Source of the DNA: DASVBE01 sp963770375
Lineage (GTDB): Bacteria; Actinomycetota; Actinomycetes; Streptosporangiales; Streptosporangiaceae
DNA: 64,000 nucleotides
Direction of reading: 5' to 3'
Assembly: GCA_963770375.1 (NCBI GenBank)
Contig: CAVYPM010000006.1
Coordinates: 62,001 to 126,000, forward strand
The notes below the pieces were generated by a model that searched no databases, had not been told where the DNA came from, and saw only the letters and a program-made list of their open reading frames with translations. This document shows positions 50,889-59,995 of this stretch, in pieces. Each line of letters starts with the position of its first letter. The first letter of the stretch is position 1. The position numbers and the translations under genes were made by a program.

Positions 50889-52189
50889 TGCTCCTCCTCG
50901 CCCTCGACCCGCAGCACGCTGTCCACCGCGCGGACCGCGGGCATCGCGCCCAGGTCGGACACGGTGGCGGCGAGTTCCGCCTCCCGCGCGGTGTGCGTGA
51001 CGATGACCAGGCTGGCGTCGTCGCCCCGGCCGTCCTGGCGGACGTCCTTGATCGACACGTTGTGCCTGGCGAACGCCTCGGCCACCGGGGCCAGCACACC
51101 GGGCCGGTCGTCCACGTCCAGGGCCACGTAGTACCGGGTCCGCGCGTCGCCGATGGGCAGCACCGGGAGCTCGGCGTAGGGCAGCGCCTCGGGGCCGCAG
51201 ATGCCGGCCACCCGGTTGCGGGCCACCGCGACGATGTCGCCCAGCACCGCGCTGGCCGTCGGGCGGCCGCCCGCGCCCGCGCCGTAGAACATCAGCCGCC
51301 CGGCCGACTCGGCCTCCACGAACACCGCGTTGTACGCCTCGCGGACCGCGGCCAGCGGGTGCAGCCGGGGGATCATCGCCGGGTGCACCCGGGCCGAGAT
51401 GCCGCCGTTGCACCGCTCGCAGATGGCCAGCAGCTTGACCACGCAGCCCAGGTTCCTGGCCGTGGCGATGTCCGCTGCGGTCACCGAGGTGATCCCTTCG
51501 CGGTACACGTCCGCGCTGGTCACCGTGGTGTGGAAGGCCAGGCTGGCGAGGATCGCGGCCTTGGCCGCGGCGTCGTAGCCCTCGACGTCGGCGGTCGGGT
51601 CGGCCTCGGCGTAGCCCAGCGCCTGGGCCTCGGCCAGCGCCTCGGCGAAGCCCGCGCCGGAGGTGTCCATCTTGTCCAGGATGTAGTTCGTGGTGCCGTT
51701 GACGATGCCGAGCACCCGGCGGACGGTGTCCCCGGCCATCGACTCGCGCAGCGGCCGCAGCAGCGGGATCGCGCCGGCCACCGAGCCCTCGTAGTACAGG
51801 TCGGCGCCGTGGTCGCGGGCCACCCGGTGCAGCTCCGCGCCGCGGGCGGCGAGCAGTTCCTTGTTGCCGGTGACCACGGACTTGCCGGCCGCCAGTGCGG
51901 CCAGCAGCAGCGTGCCGGCCGGCTCGAGGCCGCCCATGAGCTCGATCACGATGTCGGTGTCCGGCCTGGTCACCAGGCTGTCCGCGGCGGTGGTCAGCAG
52001 CGCGGCGGCACCGGGCAGGTCCTGGTACTTCGCCGGCTGGCGGACCGCGATGCCCGCCACCTCGAGCTGCACCCCGGCCCGCGCGGCCAGGTCCGCGGCC
52101 TGCTCGCCGAGCAGCCGGTATACCTCCGAGCCGACCGTCCCGCAGCCCAGCAGGACGACGCGCAACGGCGCAAGCTGACTCCTCGGCAC
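50885..52189 (-). CDS. hom: Homoserine dehydrogenase
   Basis: NAD(P)H reduction of aspartate semialdehyde, the branch to threonine and methionine, 434 residues. Rossmann motif VVLLGCGTVGSEVYRLL, catalytic part (LGIVNGTTNYILDKMDTSGA, EADPTADVEGYDAAAKAAIL) and a C-terminal ACT domain (about 355-430; YYVALDVDDRPGVLAPVAEA) for threonine feedback. GTG 52189 with GGAGGGGAG upstream. Normal actinobacterial hom-thrC-thrB order; lysA is not seen upstream. Confidence 0.95.
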   Translation of the reverse strand: MPRSQLAPLRVVLLGCGTVGSEVYRLLGEQAADLAARAGVQLEVAGIAVRQPAKYQDLPGAAALLTTAADSLVTRPDTDIVIELMGGLEPAGTLLLAALAAGKSVVTGNKELLAARGAELHRVARDHGADLYYEGSVAGAIPLLRPLRESMAGDTVRRVLGIVNGTTNYILDKMDTSGAGFAEALAEAQALGYAEADPTADVEGYDAAAKAAILASLAFHTTVTSADVYREGITSVTAADIATARNLGCVVKLLAICERCNGGISARVHPAMIPRLHPLAAVREAYNAVFVEAESAGRLMFYGAGAGGRPTASAVLGDIVAVARNRVAGICGPEALPYAELPVLPIGDARTRYYVALDVDDRPGVLAPVAEAFARHNVSIKDVRQDGRGDDASLVIVTHTAREAELAATVSDLGAMPAVRAVDSVLRVEGEEEQ

Positions 52190-52296
52190 GGCGGCCGCTC
52201 CCCTCCGCCGGCGCTTCGAACAGCCCGGGCCTCCGGATCGACCTAGCTTACTGATTGGCTGGGCAAGTTCCGTATCCCATCCTGAGGAGGCTCGCT

Positions 52297-52848
52297 GTGA
52301 CAGTGGCTGACCTGCTGGCCGATGCGTTCGGGCGGATCCGCGAAGAGGTGCACGCCGCGGTCGACGGGCTGAGCGCGGATGACCTGGCGTACCGGCCGGA
52401 CCCGGAGTCGAACTCGGTGGGCTGGCTGATCTGGCACCTGCTCCGGGTCGCCGACGATCATCTGGCCGACGCCGCCGGGACCGGGCAGGTGTGGACGGAC
52501 GAGGGCTGGGCGGACCGGTTCGGGCTGGCCCTGGACCCGGCCGACACGGGGTACGGGCACGGGCCCGGGCAGGTCGCGCTGGTCACGGTGGCCTCGGCCG
52601 GGCTGCTGACCGGCTACTGCGACGCGGTCATCCAGCGGGCTTCTGAGTACGTCCGGGGCCTGTCCGGCCCGGACCTGGACCGGATCGTGGACACCCGCTG
52701 GGACCCGCCGGTGACCCTCGGCGTGCGGCTGATCAGCGTGATCTCCGACGACCTGCAGCACGCCGGGCAGGCCGCGTACCTGCGGGGACTGCTGCGTCGG
52801 TCGCCTCAGCCGGCCACGCCGCCGGCCGGGCGGCCGTTCTCCAGGTAG
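52297..52848 (+). CDS. DinB/DUF664 family protein
   Basis: A 183-residue four-helix protein of the DinB superfamily (mycothiol-dependent transferase-like). DLAYRPDPESNSVGWLIWHL, LRVADDHLADAAGTGQVWTD and DDLQHAGQAAYLRGLL hold the His residues in the usual three metal-ligand positions. GTG 52297 follows GAGGAGG by 7 bp. Tail-to-tail overlap (43 bp) with the NUDIX gene. One of three DinB-type genes in this window. Confidence 0.82.
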   Translation: MTVADLLADAFGRIREEVHAAVDGLSADDLAYRPDPESNSVGWLIWHLLRVADDHLADAAGTGQVWTDEGWADRFGLALDPADTGYGHGPGQVALVTVASAGLLTGYCDAVIQRASEYVRGLSGPDLDRIVDTRWDPPVTLGVRLISVISDDLQHAGQAAYLRGLLRRSPQPATPPAGRPFSR

Positions 52849-53366
52849 CGCGGCGCGCCGGCGGTGCGGGCGGCCCGGACCCGGCGCCGGATCGGCTTCC
52901 TGAGCAGGGTCAGCGCCTCCTTCATCGGCACTAGCCGGTGCTCGGAGATCTCCTCGGCCTGCAGGGTGACCGCTTTCAGCGCCGCGTCGCTGAGCCGGCC
53001 GCAGTCGAACAGGAACCGGATGCCGCCCGGGTTGCCGGGCTTGGGCCGCCGGAAGTCGACGCAGGCCAGGCGGCCGGAGGTGACGTCCAGGCCGGTTTCC
53101 TCGCGGACCTCGCGGCGGCAGGCCTGCCAGGGCGACTCGCCGTCGGCCTCCATCACGCCGCCCGGGATGGTCCAGCCGGACTTGTAGGTCGGCTTGAGGA
53201 TGAGCAGCCGGCCCGCCCGGTCGAAGATCATGGCGCCCGCCGAGGCGGGCACGAGGGGGTAGGCGTCCAGCCACGGATCGGCAGGCGGGGCGAGCACGTC
53301 CGGCGCGGCCGGCCCTTCGCCGGGCGCGGCATCCCCGTCGCCCGGCGCGGCGGTGCCGGCCGTCAC
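52806..53366 (-). CDS. NUDIX hydrolase
   Basis: A 186-residue pyrophosphohydrolase. The NUDIX box is complete (GGVMEADGESPWQACRREVR, then EETGL). The 30-residue N-terminal Ala/Pro/Gly extension is unusual. Substrate unknown; NUDIX proteins clean up modified nucleotides or nucleotide sugars. GTG 53366 overlaps the TetR stop (GTGA), so it belongs to the regulator transcription unit and may be controlled by the same signal as the efflux pump. Confidence 0.85.
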   Translation of the reverse strand: MTAGTAAPGDGDAAPGEGPAAPDVLAPPADPWLDAYPLVPASAGAMIFDRAGRLLILKPTYKSGWTIPGGVMEADGESPWQACRREVREETGLDVTSGRLACVDFRRPKPGNPGGIRFLFDCGRLSDAALKAVTLQAEEISEHRLVPMKEALTLLRKPIRRRVRAARTAGAPRYLENGRPAGGVAG

Positions 53367-53983
53367 GAGGGCTCGGTCCTCAGCCCGTCGATCACCATGC
53401 CGAGCATCCGCGCGGCCAGGCCGTCGTCGTCGGGCGTCCGGTCGGCCGCGTAGCTGATCCCGTGGGTCAGCTTGAGCAGGTCGTCGGCGCGGGCGTCGGC
53501 GCGGATCTGGCCCGCCTTCTGGGCCCTGGTCACCAGGTCCTCGGCGGTGTCGCGGATCAGCTTGCCGCAGTAGGAGCGGACCGGCGACTCGGCGTCCGAG
53601 GTGGCCATCAGCGCGGTCACCAGGGTCTGCTTGGTCTTGCTCCACGCGGCGACCGCGAGCAGCCAGCCGGACAGCGCGGACACCGGGTCGGTGGTGTCAA
53701 TGAGCTCGTCGGCGCGGGCCCGGAGCGCCTCGATCTGGTCCTGGTAGACCGCCTCGAGCAGGGCCTGGCGGGTCGGGAAGTGCCGGTACAGCGTGCCGAT
53801 GCCGACCCCGGCGCGGCGCGCGATCTCCTCCAGCGAGGCGCTGTCCGCACCGCGCTCGGCGAAGACCTCGGCCGCGGCGCTCAGCAGGCGCTGCTGGTTC
53901 CGCTTGGCGTCCGCGCGCAGCGGCTTGGCCTCCGCGGTGGGCAGCGTGGGGCCCGCGGTGGGCGGCCCGGCGGTCGTGCTCAT
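53363..53983 (-). CDS. TetR family repressor of the divergent efflux gene
   Basis: A 206-residue TetR regulator. HTH: AEVFAERGADSASLEEIARR, AGVGIGTLYRHFPTRQALLE (about 45-85); the C-terminal ligand domain is of the SBD_TetR_C type with KTKQTLVTALMATSDAE. ATG 53983; the earlier in-frame codons cross the operators and are rejected. Two copies of a 15-bp palindrome lie between it and the MFS gene, so self-repression and control of the pump are very likely. Confidence 0.9.
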   Translation of the reverse strand: MSTTAGPPTAGPTLPTAEAKPLRADAKRNQQRLLSAAAEVFAERGADSASLEEIARRAGVGIGTLYRHFPTRQALLEAVYQDQIEALRARADELIDTTDPVSALSGWLLAVAAWSKTKQTLVTALMATSDAESPVRSYCGKLIRDTAEDLVTRAQKAGQIRADARADDLLKLTHGISYAADRTPDDDGLAARMLGMVIDGLRTEPS

Positions 53984-54012
53984 GTCCTCGTCACCTAATC
54001 CAGGTTGCAAAC

Positions 54013-54027
54013 CGGAGGCAGCCTCCG
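54013..54027. promoter_or_regulatory. TetR operator 1
   Basis: CGGAGGCAGCCTCCG, a perfect 7-1-7 palindrome, 30 bp before the TetR start. Same motif as operator 2, centre to centre 24 bp. Confidence 0.75.
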
Positions 54028-54036
54028 TATAGTTAC

Positions 54037-54051
54037 CGGAGGAAGCCTCCG
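54037..54051. promoter_or_regulatory. TetR operator 2
   Basis: CGGAGGAAGCCTCCG: perfect 6-bp arms with a 3-base centre, differing from operator 1 in one base. The pair lies in the divergent region and can repress both promoters. Confidence 0.75.
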
Positions 54052-54132
54052 TTTCATCGTAGCGCGTGCCGGCCGGTATCGCGAGCCAGCCAGAGCCGCG
54101 CGTGAAGTACAACGCTTTCAGGAAGGCATTAC

Positions 54133-55662
54133 ATGTCGACTTCGTCGATCGCAACGACCAGGGGTGCCCCGCCTGCCGCGCCGCGCTCCAGCGGGCGCGA
54201 TCGCGCGGTGGCCCTCGCCCTCGTGCTCGGCGCCCAGCTCATGATCATCCTCGACATGACCGTCGTGAACGTCGCGCTGCCAAGCATCGCGCGTGACCTG
54301 CACTTTTCGCCGACCGGGCTGTCCTGGGTGCTCAACGCCTACACGCTGCCGTTCGGCGGCCTGCTGCTGCTCGGCGGCCGGGCCGGGGACATCCTCGGCC
54401 GGCGCCGGGTGTTCATGGCCGGTCTGGCGCTGTTTACCGTGGCCTCGCTGGCCGGCGGCCTGGCCACGTCGGCCGGGCAGCTGCTGGCCGCCCGGGTGGC
54501 GCAGGGCGCGGGCGGGGCGGTGGCCATCCCCGCCGTGCTGGCGCTGATCACCGCCAGCTTCCCCGAGGGCCGGGAGCGCACCCGCGCGCTCGGCCTGTTC
54601 ACCGCCGTGGCCATGGGCGGCGCGTCGCTCGGCCTGGTCCTCGGCGGCGTGATCGTCCAGTGGGCCACCTGGCGCTGGGTGCTGTTCGTCAACGTGCCGA
54701 TCGGCGCGCTGGTGCTGGCGCTCGCGCCGCGGTTCCTGTCCGAGACCCCGCGGCAGCCGGGGCACTTCGACCTGGCCGGGGCGCTGTCCTCGACGGCCGG
54801 CATGTCCGCGCTGGTGTACGCGTTCATCCGGGCCGCCGCGGCGGGCTGGCAGGACCGGCTGACCCTGGCTGCGGTGGCTGCTGCGCTTGTGCTGCTCGGC
54901 CTGTTCCTGCTGAACGAGGCGCGGGCGGCGCAGCCCATCACGCCGCTGCGGCTGTTCGCCGCCCCGGGGCGGGCGGGCTCCTACCTGGCCCGGCTGCTGC
55001 TCGTCGCGGGCATGTTCGGGATGTTCTTCCTGCTGACCCTGTTCGTGCAGGATGAGCTGGGCTTCTCGCCGGTGCAGGCGGGGCTGGCCTTCGTGCCGAT
55101 GACGGCGATGCTGTTCGCGGTGTCGACCAGCGCGTCGAGGCTGCTGGCCCGGTTCGCGCCCAAGGTGCTGATGGTGGCCGGCCTGGTGCCGGTGATCTCC
55201 GGGATGGCGTGGCTGTCGCAGATCGCGCCGGGGACGCATTACGTGCCGGGCGTGCTCGGCCCGATGCTGCTGCTCGGCGCCGGCATGGGCGTGGTGTTCG
55301 TGCCGCTGACGATGGCCTCGCTGGCCGGGGTCGAGCCCCGCGACGCGGGCGCCGCGGCGAGCATGGTGAACGTCATGCAGCAGGTCGGCGGCTCACTGGG
55401 GCTGGCCATCCTGGTCAACGTGTTCACCTCGGCCAGCCACGGCGCCGCGGCCGGCGGCATCGGCGCCGCCTCCCCGGCCACCAGGGACGCCATCGTGCAC
55501 GGCATGGGCGCCGCCTTCGGCACGGCGGCAATCTTCGACATGATCGCCGCGCTGATCATCCTGGCCTTCGTCGGAACCTGGCGCCGCCGCCCGGCCCCCG
55601 CCGGGTCCTCCCTCCCCGGGCCGGCCGCAGCACCAGCCCGCGTCAGCGAGCCAGCCGGCTAG
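54133..55662 (+). CDS. MFS multidrug efflux transporter, DHA2 (EmrB/QacA) type
   Basis: A 509-residue, 14-helix drug/proton antiporter. Motif D1 LDMTVVNVALPSIARDL, motif A GGRAGDILGRRRVFMAGLAL, motif C near GLVLGGVIVQWATWRWVLFV and family motif SMVNVMQQVGGSLG are seen. A 20-residue N-terminal tail and a Pro/Ala-rich C-terminal tail are cytoplasmic. The pumped compound is unknown; regulation is by the divergent TetR. A strong terminator follows. Confidence 0.93.
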   Translation: MSTSSIATTRGAPPAAPRSSGRDRAVALALVLGAQLMIILDMTVVNVALPSIARDLHFSPTGLSWVLNAYTLPFGGLLLLGGRAGDILGRRRVFMAGLALFTVASLAGGLATSAGQLLAARVAQGAGGAVAIPAVLALITASFPEGRERTRALGLFTAVAMGGASLGLVLGGVIVQWATWRWVLFVNVPIGALVLALAPRFLSETPRQPGHFDLAGALSSTAGMSALVYAFIRAAAAGWQDRLTLAAVAAALVLLGLFLLNEARAAQPITPLRLFAAPGRAGSYLARLLLVAGMFGMFFLLTLFVQDELGFSPVQAGLAFVPMTAMLFAVSTSASRLLARFAPKVLMVAGLVPVISGMAWLSQIAPGTHYVPGVLGPMLLLGAGMGVVFVPLTMASLAGVEPRDAGAAASMVNVMQQVGGSLGLAILVNVFTSASHGAAAGGIGAASPATRDAIVHGMGAAFGTAAIFDMIAALIILAFVGTWRRRPAPAGSSLPGPAAAPARVSEPAG

Positions 55663-55687
55663 CCGTTTCTCTCGCTCTGCCGATCCG

Positions 55688-55730
55688 GCGCGGGGCGGGC
55701 CGCCAGCGGGCGGCCCGCCCCGCGCTTCTT
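55688..55730. terminator. Strong terminator after the efflux gene
   Basis: Exact 17-bp arms (55688-55704 and 55709-55725) with a 4-base loop, followed by TTCTT. It lies 26 bp after the MFS stop and before the convergent metallopeptidase, so it may work in both directions. Confidence 0.85.
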
Positions 55731-55757
55731 GGTGGTCGGCTGCGACCTGTACCCGGG

Positions 55758-56099
55758 TCACCAGCCGAGCTCGTCCAGGCGCTCATCGTCGATGCCGAAG
55801 TGATGCGCGACCTCGTGGATCACCGTGCGTCGCACCTGGTCGGCGACTTCCTCCTCGGTGCCGCAGATCTCGCAGATCGCCTGCTGGTAGATCGTGATCC
55901 GGTCCGGGAGCACGCCGGCGTAACCGGTGGTGCGGCTGGTCAGCGGTATCCCCTCGTAGAGGCCGAGCAGGTTGGGCGGGCCGGGTTCGTGCTGCACGGT
56001 GACCGCGACGTTGCGCATCTCGCGGCCGAGTTCCGGGGGCAGCCCGTCGAGCGCCGTGGCCACCAGGTCCTCGAACCGGTCCGGGTCGATGTCGATCAC
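55758..56099 (-). CDS. Metallopeptidase family (zincin-like) protein
   Basis: A 113-residue protein of the actinobacterial family of small zincins. HEVAHHFGIDDERLDELGW has the HExxH Zn site, and GVLPDRITIYQQAICEICGT is typical. GTG 56099 gives the family-like start VIDIDPDRFEDLVATALD; the frame stays open to 56135, a possible longer start. No signal peptide. The substrate is unknown. Confidence 0.82.
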   Translation of the reverse strand: MIDIDPDRFEDLVATALDGLPPELGREMRNVAVTVQHEPGPPNLLGLYEGIPLTSRTTGYAGVLPDRITIYQQAICEICGTEEEVADQVRRTVIHEVAHHFGIDDERLDELGW

Positions 56100-56170
56100 A
56101 GCCCCATTGTCGGCGAGCGCGGCGAGCGCAGGCACCCCCGCGCTGGGCCGGCTTCGCTAGCGTGGGTCCT

Positions 56171-56554
56171 ATGGACATGAAGCTCGAGGTTGTTCCCCTG
56201 CCGGTCCGTGACGTGGACGCCGCGAAAGACTTCTACTCCGCCAAGGTCGGCTTCACCGTCGACCACGACGTCAGCCCGAACGAGAGCATGCGGATCGTGC
56301 AGATGACCCCGCCGGGGTCGGCCTGCTCGGTGGTGATCGGCACCGGTCTGCCGCTCGGCGAGCCGGGCTCGGTCAAGGGCGTCCAGCTGGTGGTCGAGGA
56401 CCTCGACGCGGTGCGGAGCGAGCTCGCCGGGCGCGGCGTGAGCATCAGCGAGGTCCAGCAGATGGGGCCGGAAGGAACACCCGGTTCGCGGTTCTGCTTC
56501 TTCGACGACCTGGACGGCAACACCTGGGCGGTCCAGGAATACAAGCACGCTTAA
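56171..56554 (+). CDS. VOC family (glyoxalase-like) protein
   Basis: A 127-residue vicinal oxygen chelate protein. Start VVPLPVRDVDAAKDFYSAKV, metal-site GVQLVVEDLDAVRSELAGRG and FFDDLDGNTWAVQEY follow the family. Acts as isomerase, dioxygenase or drug-binding protein; substrate not predictable. ATG 56171 is chosen over a GTG at 56162. Divergent from the metallopeptidase with a 72-bp gap. Confidence 0.85.
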   Translation: MDMKLEVVPLPVRDVDAAKDFYSAKVGFTVDHDVSPNESMRIVQMTPPGSACSVVIGTGLPLGEPGSVKGVQLVVEDLDAVRSELAGRGVSISEVQQMGPEGTPGSRFCFFDDLDGNTWAVQEYKHA

Positions 56555-56684
56555 CCGCGGAGCTTCCGTGACGGTCGATCGCTGTTGTGGTTACTGTGGC
56601 TGCTGGGACGGAGACGGCGCGAGCTGGGTGTTCTGACCGCCGGGGGGTCGGTCATAGTGACTAGCCCCCGGGCGAAGGGACGCT

Positions 56685-58310
56685 TTGAGAGCGAAATCGC
56701 GTAGTTCAGTACCAGGGGGGATAGCGCGCCGGGCCGGCGCCTTAGGGCTGTGCGGCGCAGCGGCGCTCTGCTGCGCGGCGGCCGTCCCCACGGCGGCGGC
56801 GCAGGAGCGGGCGGGTGCCAGCGCGCCACGGCCGGCGGCCGCGCGCCCGGCCGTGAACCGGGCCGCCACCAGCCAGGACTGGCCGGCTTACCTGTTCGCG
56901 GCCCGCCATCGGTCGGCGACGAGCGGGCCGACGACGATCACGCCGGACAACGCCGGGCGCCTCAGGGCCGTGTGGGCGTTCCATGCCAAGCCGTCCACCG
57001 GGAACCAGCCGCCGGGCGGCTTCAGCGCCAGCCCCACCGTGGCGGCCGGGAAGGTCTTCATCGGCTCCGAGACGGGTGACTTCTACGCGCTCCGCAAGTC
57101 GACCGGCCAGGTGCTCTGGCACCGGGTGCTGGACCACGAGGCCGTCGGGAACAACGGCAACTGCAAGAACGCCCACGGGATCACCGGGACGGCCACCGTG
57201 GCCGCCGACCCGCGGACCGGCCGCGCGACCGTCTACGTTCCCGGTGCCCGCTACCTCTACGCCCTGGACGCGGCGACCGGTGCGCTGCGCTGGAAGTCGC
57301 TGGTCGGGGCGCCGGGCAGCGAGTCCGTGGTGGGTGCCTACTACAACTACGCATCGCCGACGGTGACGAACGGGCTCGTCTACATGGGCGTGTCATCGAG
57401 CTGCGACGAGCCGTTCGTGCGCGGCGGGATCCAGTCCTTCAGCCAGCGGACCGGCGCCCTGCAGCACAGCTTCTGGACCGTTCCGCCCGGTGTGGTCGGC
57501 GCGAGCGTGTGGAGCAGCGTCGCGGCCACCAGCGACTCGGCCTGGGTGACGACCGGGGATCCGCGGTATCACGGGGTGCACCCGTTCCATGCGTACTCCT
57601 TCCTCCGGCTGGACCCGCGCACGCTGGCCCTCCGCGGGTCCTGGCGGCTCAGCCTCCCGCAGTCGGCGGACCTGGACTTCGGCAGCTCGCCGACGCTGTT
57701 CTACGGCACCGTGGGCGGGAAACAGACCGCGCTCGTCGGGGCCTGCAACAAGAACGGCCGGTACTACGCGCTGCGCCGCGATGCCCTGAACCGCGGGCCG
57801 GTCTGGTCCGTGCCGGTGGGCGCGGCCGCCCACACCCAGCAGGGCATGTGCCTGGCGTCAGCGGTGTGGAACGCCCCGGCCGACCGGCTGTACCTGGCGG
57901 GCAACGCCACGACCATTAACGGGCAGCTCTACTTCGGCTCGGTCCGTGAGGTGAACCCCGGCACCGGCGCGACCCGGTGGATCCACGGGCTGGGCTGCAC
58001 CGTTCTTGGCACACCGGCGCTCGATGTGACCACCGGGGTGCTCGCGGTGGCCACCTGGTCCCCGTGCCGGAACGGGTCACCGGCGGTGTACCTGTTCAAC
58101 GCCGCGACCGGCGGCCTGCGGGGCACGCTGCCGCTGCTGGGCGGCGCGTTCGCCCAGCCTGTGTTCGCCGGGCGGTATCTCCTGATCGCGGACGAGTCCG
58201 GGCAGGTCACGGCCTACAGCCCGGGCACGGCGGCGACCCGGGCGCGCTGCCGTGGCTGGTGCGGCGCACGTCGTGGCCGTACGCTGACCCCGCCGCTTCC
58301 CGTGCCGTAG
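56685..58310 (+). CDS. Secreted PQQ-like beta-propeller protein
   Basis: A 541-residue extracellular protein. The signal peptide (about 13-40, ARRAGALGLCGAAALCCAAA) precedes a beta-propeller made of PQQ-like repeats: GKVFIGSETGDFYALRKSTG, YVPGARYLYALDAATGALRW, YMGVSSSCDEPFVRGGIQSF, YLFNAATGGLRGTLPLLGGA. No quinoprotein dehydrogenase catalytic Asp motif is visible, so it is probably a binding scaffold. The start is TTG 56685 after GAAGGGA. The last 25 residues (ATRARCRGWCGARRGRTL) look unlike a propeller and might be a shifted frame. Confidence 0.78.
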   Translation: MRAKSRSSVPGGIARRAGALGLCGAAALCCAAAVPTAAAQERAGASAPRPAAARPAVNRAATSQDWPAYLFAARHRSATSGPTTITPDNAGRLRAVWAFHAKPSTGNQPPGGFSASPTVAAGKVFIGSETGDFYALRKSTGQVLWHRVLDHEAVGNNGNCKNAHGITGTATVAADPRTGRATVYVPGARYLYALDAATGALRWKSLVGAPGSESVVGAYYNYASPTVTNGLVYMGVSSSCDEPFVRGGIQSFSQRTGALQHSFWTVPPGVVGASVWSSVAATSDSAWVTTGDPRYHGVHPFHAYSFLRLDPRTLALRGSWRLSLPQSADLDFGSSPTLFYGTVGGKQTALVGACNKNGRYYALRRDALNRGPVWSVPVGAAAHTQQGMCLASAVWNAPADRLYLAGNATTINGQLYFGSVREVNPGTGATRWIHGLGCTVLGTPALDVTTGVLAVATWSPCRNGSPAVYLFNAATGGLRGTLPLLGGAFAQPVFAGRYLLIADESGQVTAYSPGTAATRARCRGWCGARRGRTLTPPLPVP

Positions 58311-58367
58311 CGACAGCGGCCCGGCCCGCCAGGCCGGGAGTGCCGAGGAGTCCGGAGGGCCGGCAGC

Positions 58368-58844
58368 ATGATCACTGTCCGGCCCGCGGCCGGGGCCGAT
58401 GTGCCTGTCCTGCGCGAGATCGCGGTGGCGGCCTACGAGCAGTACGTGCCGCTTATCGGCCGGGCGCCGGCCCCGATGACGGCCGACTACGCCGCGGCGG
58501 TGCAGGCCGGCCAGGTGTGGGTGGCGGCCGGGGCCGACGGTGCTGCGCTCGGCCTCGTTGTCCTGATCCGCCATCCTGGCTTCCTGCTGCTGGAGAACGT
58601 GGCTGTCGTGCCCGCCGCCCAGGGCCGCGGCATCGGCGCCCGCCTGCTGGCGTTCGCCGAGGAGCAGGCCAGGGCGCTGCGCCTGGCCGAGATCCGGCTC
58701 TACACCAACGAGGCCATGACCGCGAACCTCGCCTACTACCCGCGGCACGGCTACACCGAGACCCACCGGGCGCAGGAGGACGGCTTCCGCCGGGTCTTCT
58801 TCGCTAAGCAACTGGGCGCTGAGGTCGGTACGTTCGGGCCATGA
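58368..58844 (+). CDS. GNAT family N-acetyltransferase
   Basis: A 158-residue acyl-CoA N-acyltransferase. LLLENVAVVPAAQGRGIGAR is motif A (acetyl-CoA binding, QGRGIG), and RLYTNEAMTANLAYYPRHGY motif B. The acceptor is unknown; similar proteins act on small amines. ATG 58368, 57 bp after the propeller gene; convergent with the DinB-type gene. Confidence 0.88.
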   Translation: MITVRPAAGADVPVLREIAVAAYEQYVPLIGRAPAPMTADYAAAVQAGQVWVAAGADGAALGLVVLIRHPGFLLLENVAVVPAAQGRGIGARLLAFAEEQARALRLAEIRLYTNEAMTANLAYYPRHGYTETHRAQEDGFRRVFFAKQLGAEVGTFGP

Positions 58845-58929
58845 CCCCATCCACCACCTCCACGACGTCACCGGCGCCCGTTAGCCCGCCAGCCGCGAGC
58901 CGGTGACAGGCCAGGGCCGGGACGGCGCC

Positions 58930-59514
58930 TCACCCGGCCGGGCGAGGGGGAGACCAGAAGGGGTCGCGGCCGATGAAGCCCAGCATCCTGATCTGGGGTC
59001 CGGCGTCCTCGGGCACCTCGACCCTGGCCCCGTACTGGCCGGAGGAGCGCATGGCCTCCTCGGCCTGCTCCATGCCGGCCAGCATCTGGCCGCACAGGCC
59101 GGCGTCCAGCCGGTCGTCCTGGCCGGTGGCCCTGGCCAGGTCCCAGGTGTGCATGAAGACGTCCGCGGTGTAGAACTGATCGACCGCGCGGTCCAGCGGC
59201 AGCTCGCCGATGTGGGGGTTGGCCAGCACCCGGTCCTGGGTGGCCGGGTCGTCCAGCAGGGCCTGCACCGCATCGCAGTGCACCCGCCAGGCCGATACCG
59301 GGTCCTCGTCCACCGACGGCCCGCCGGGCAGCTGGATGCCGGCGCCGGCGGACAGGAACGGGGGGAACCACTCGGTCAGGTGCCGCACCACGTCGCGCGC
59401 GGCCCACCCCGCGACCGGAGCCGGGGCGTCCCAGTCGCGGGCCCCGAGAACCCGTTCGGTGAACAGCCCGCCGACCTGCCGGTGCCGCTCCGCGGGGTGC
59501 TCAGACAGCGCCAT
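58930..59514 (-). CDS. TIGR03086 family DinB-type metal-binding protein
   Basis: A 194-residue DinB-like protein. WAARDVVRHLTEWFPPFLSA, DRAVDQFYTADVFMHTWDLA and RATGQDDRLDAG carry the three His positions for a divalent metal, the mycothiol-dependent maleylpyruvate isomerase N-terminal fold. ATG 59514 overlaps the SRPBCC stop by 14 bp, making the third gene of the ArsR-SRPBCC-DinB operon. Third DinB-type gene in the window. Confidence 0.85.
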   Translation of the reverse strand: MALSEHPAERHRQVGGLFTERVLGARDWDAPAPVAGWAARDVVRHLTEWFPPFLSAGAGIQLPGGPSVDEDPVSAWRVHCDAVQALLDDPATQDRVLANPHIGELPLDRAVDQFYTADVFMHTWDLARATGQDDRLDAGLCGQMLAGMEQAEEAMRSSGQYGARVEVPEDAGPQIRMLGFIGRDPFWSPPRPAG

Positions 59515-59995
59515 CGTCGACCATCCTCTGCAGTTTCGCGTACCCGTCGTTGACGCCGGTCTCCATGCCGCTGGCCAGCCAGGCGTCCCGGCTCTCAAAG
59601 CTGTCCACAAGCGACTGCGCGCGCAGCCGGGAGCGGCCGCCGCCGAGGTCCTCGAACCACAGGGTCTCCAGGGCGACGCCGTCGGGCTCGCCCTCAAAGG
59701 TGAAGGTCTGCACGATGCGGTCCGGGCGCACCTCGTGGAAGCAGCCGTGGAACGCGTACTCTGTGCCGCCGATCCTGCCGGTGAACCGCCAGCTGCCGCC
59801 GGTGCGGGCGTCCCAGTGCTCGATCCGGGTGTCGGCGGCGTTCGGGCCGACCCACTGGGCGAACAGCGCGGGATCGGTGTGGGCGCGGAACAGCTGCCCG
59901 GGCGTGGCCGCGAACTCGCGGGTCATCCGGATGATCGGCAGCTTCGGGTCAGCCTCGATGGTCGTCTCTGGGGTCGTTTCTGGAGTCGTTGACAT
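59501..59995 (-). CDS. AHSA1/SRPBCC domain protein
   Basis: A 164-residue START-like protein. IIRMTREFAATPGQLFRAHT, DPALFAQWVGPNAADTRIEH, WDARTGGSWRFTGRIGGTEY and FHGCFHEVRPDRIVQTFTFE mark the AHSA1 group usually paired with ArsR regulators. ATG 59995 (MSTTPETTPE) or GTG 60004. Overlaps the ArsR gene by about 47 bp. Confidence 0.9.
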   Translation of the reverse strand: MSTTPETTPETTIEADPKLPIIRMTREFAATPGQLFRAHTDPALFAQWVGPNAADTRIEHWDARTGGSWRFTGRIGGTEYAFHGCFHEVRPDRIVQTFTFEGEPDGVALETLWFEDLGGGRSRLRAQSLVDSFESRDAWLASGMETGVNDGYAKLQRMVDDGAV

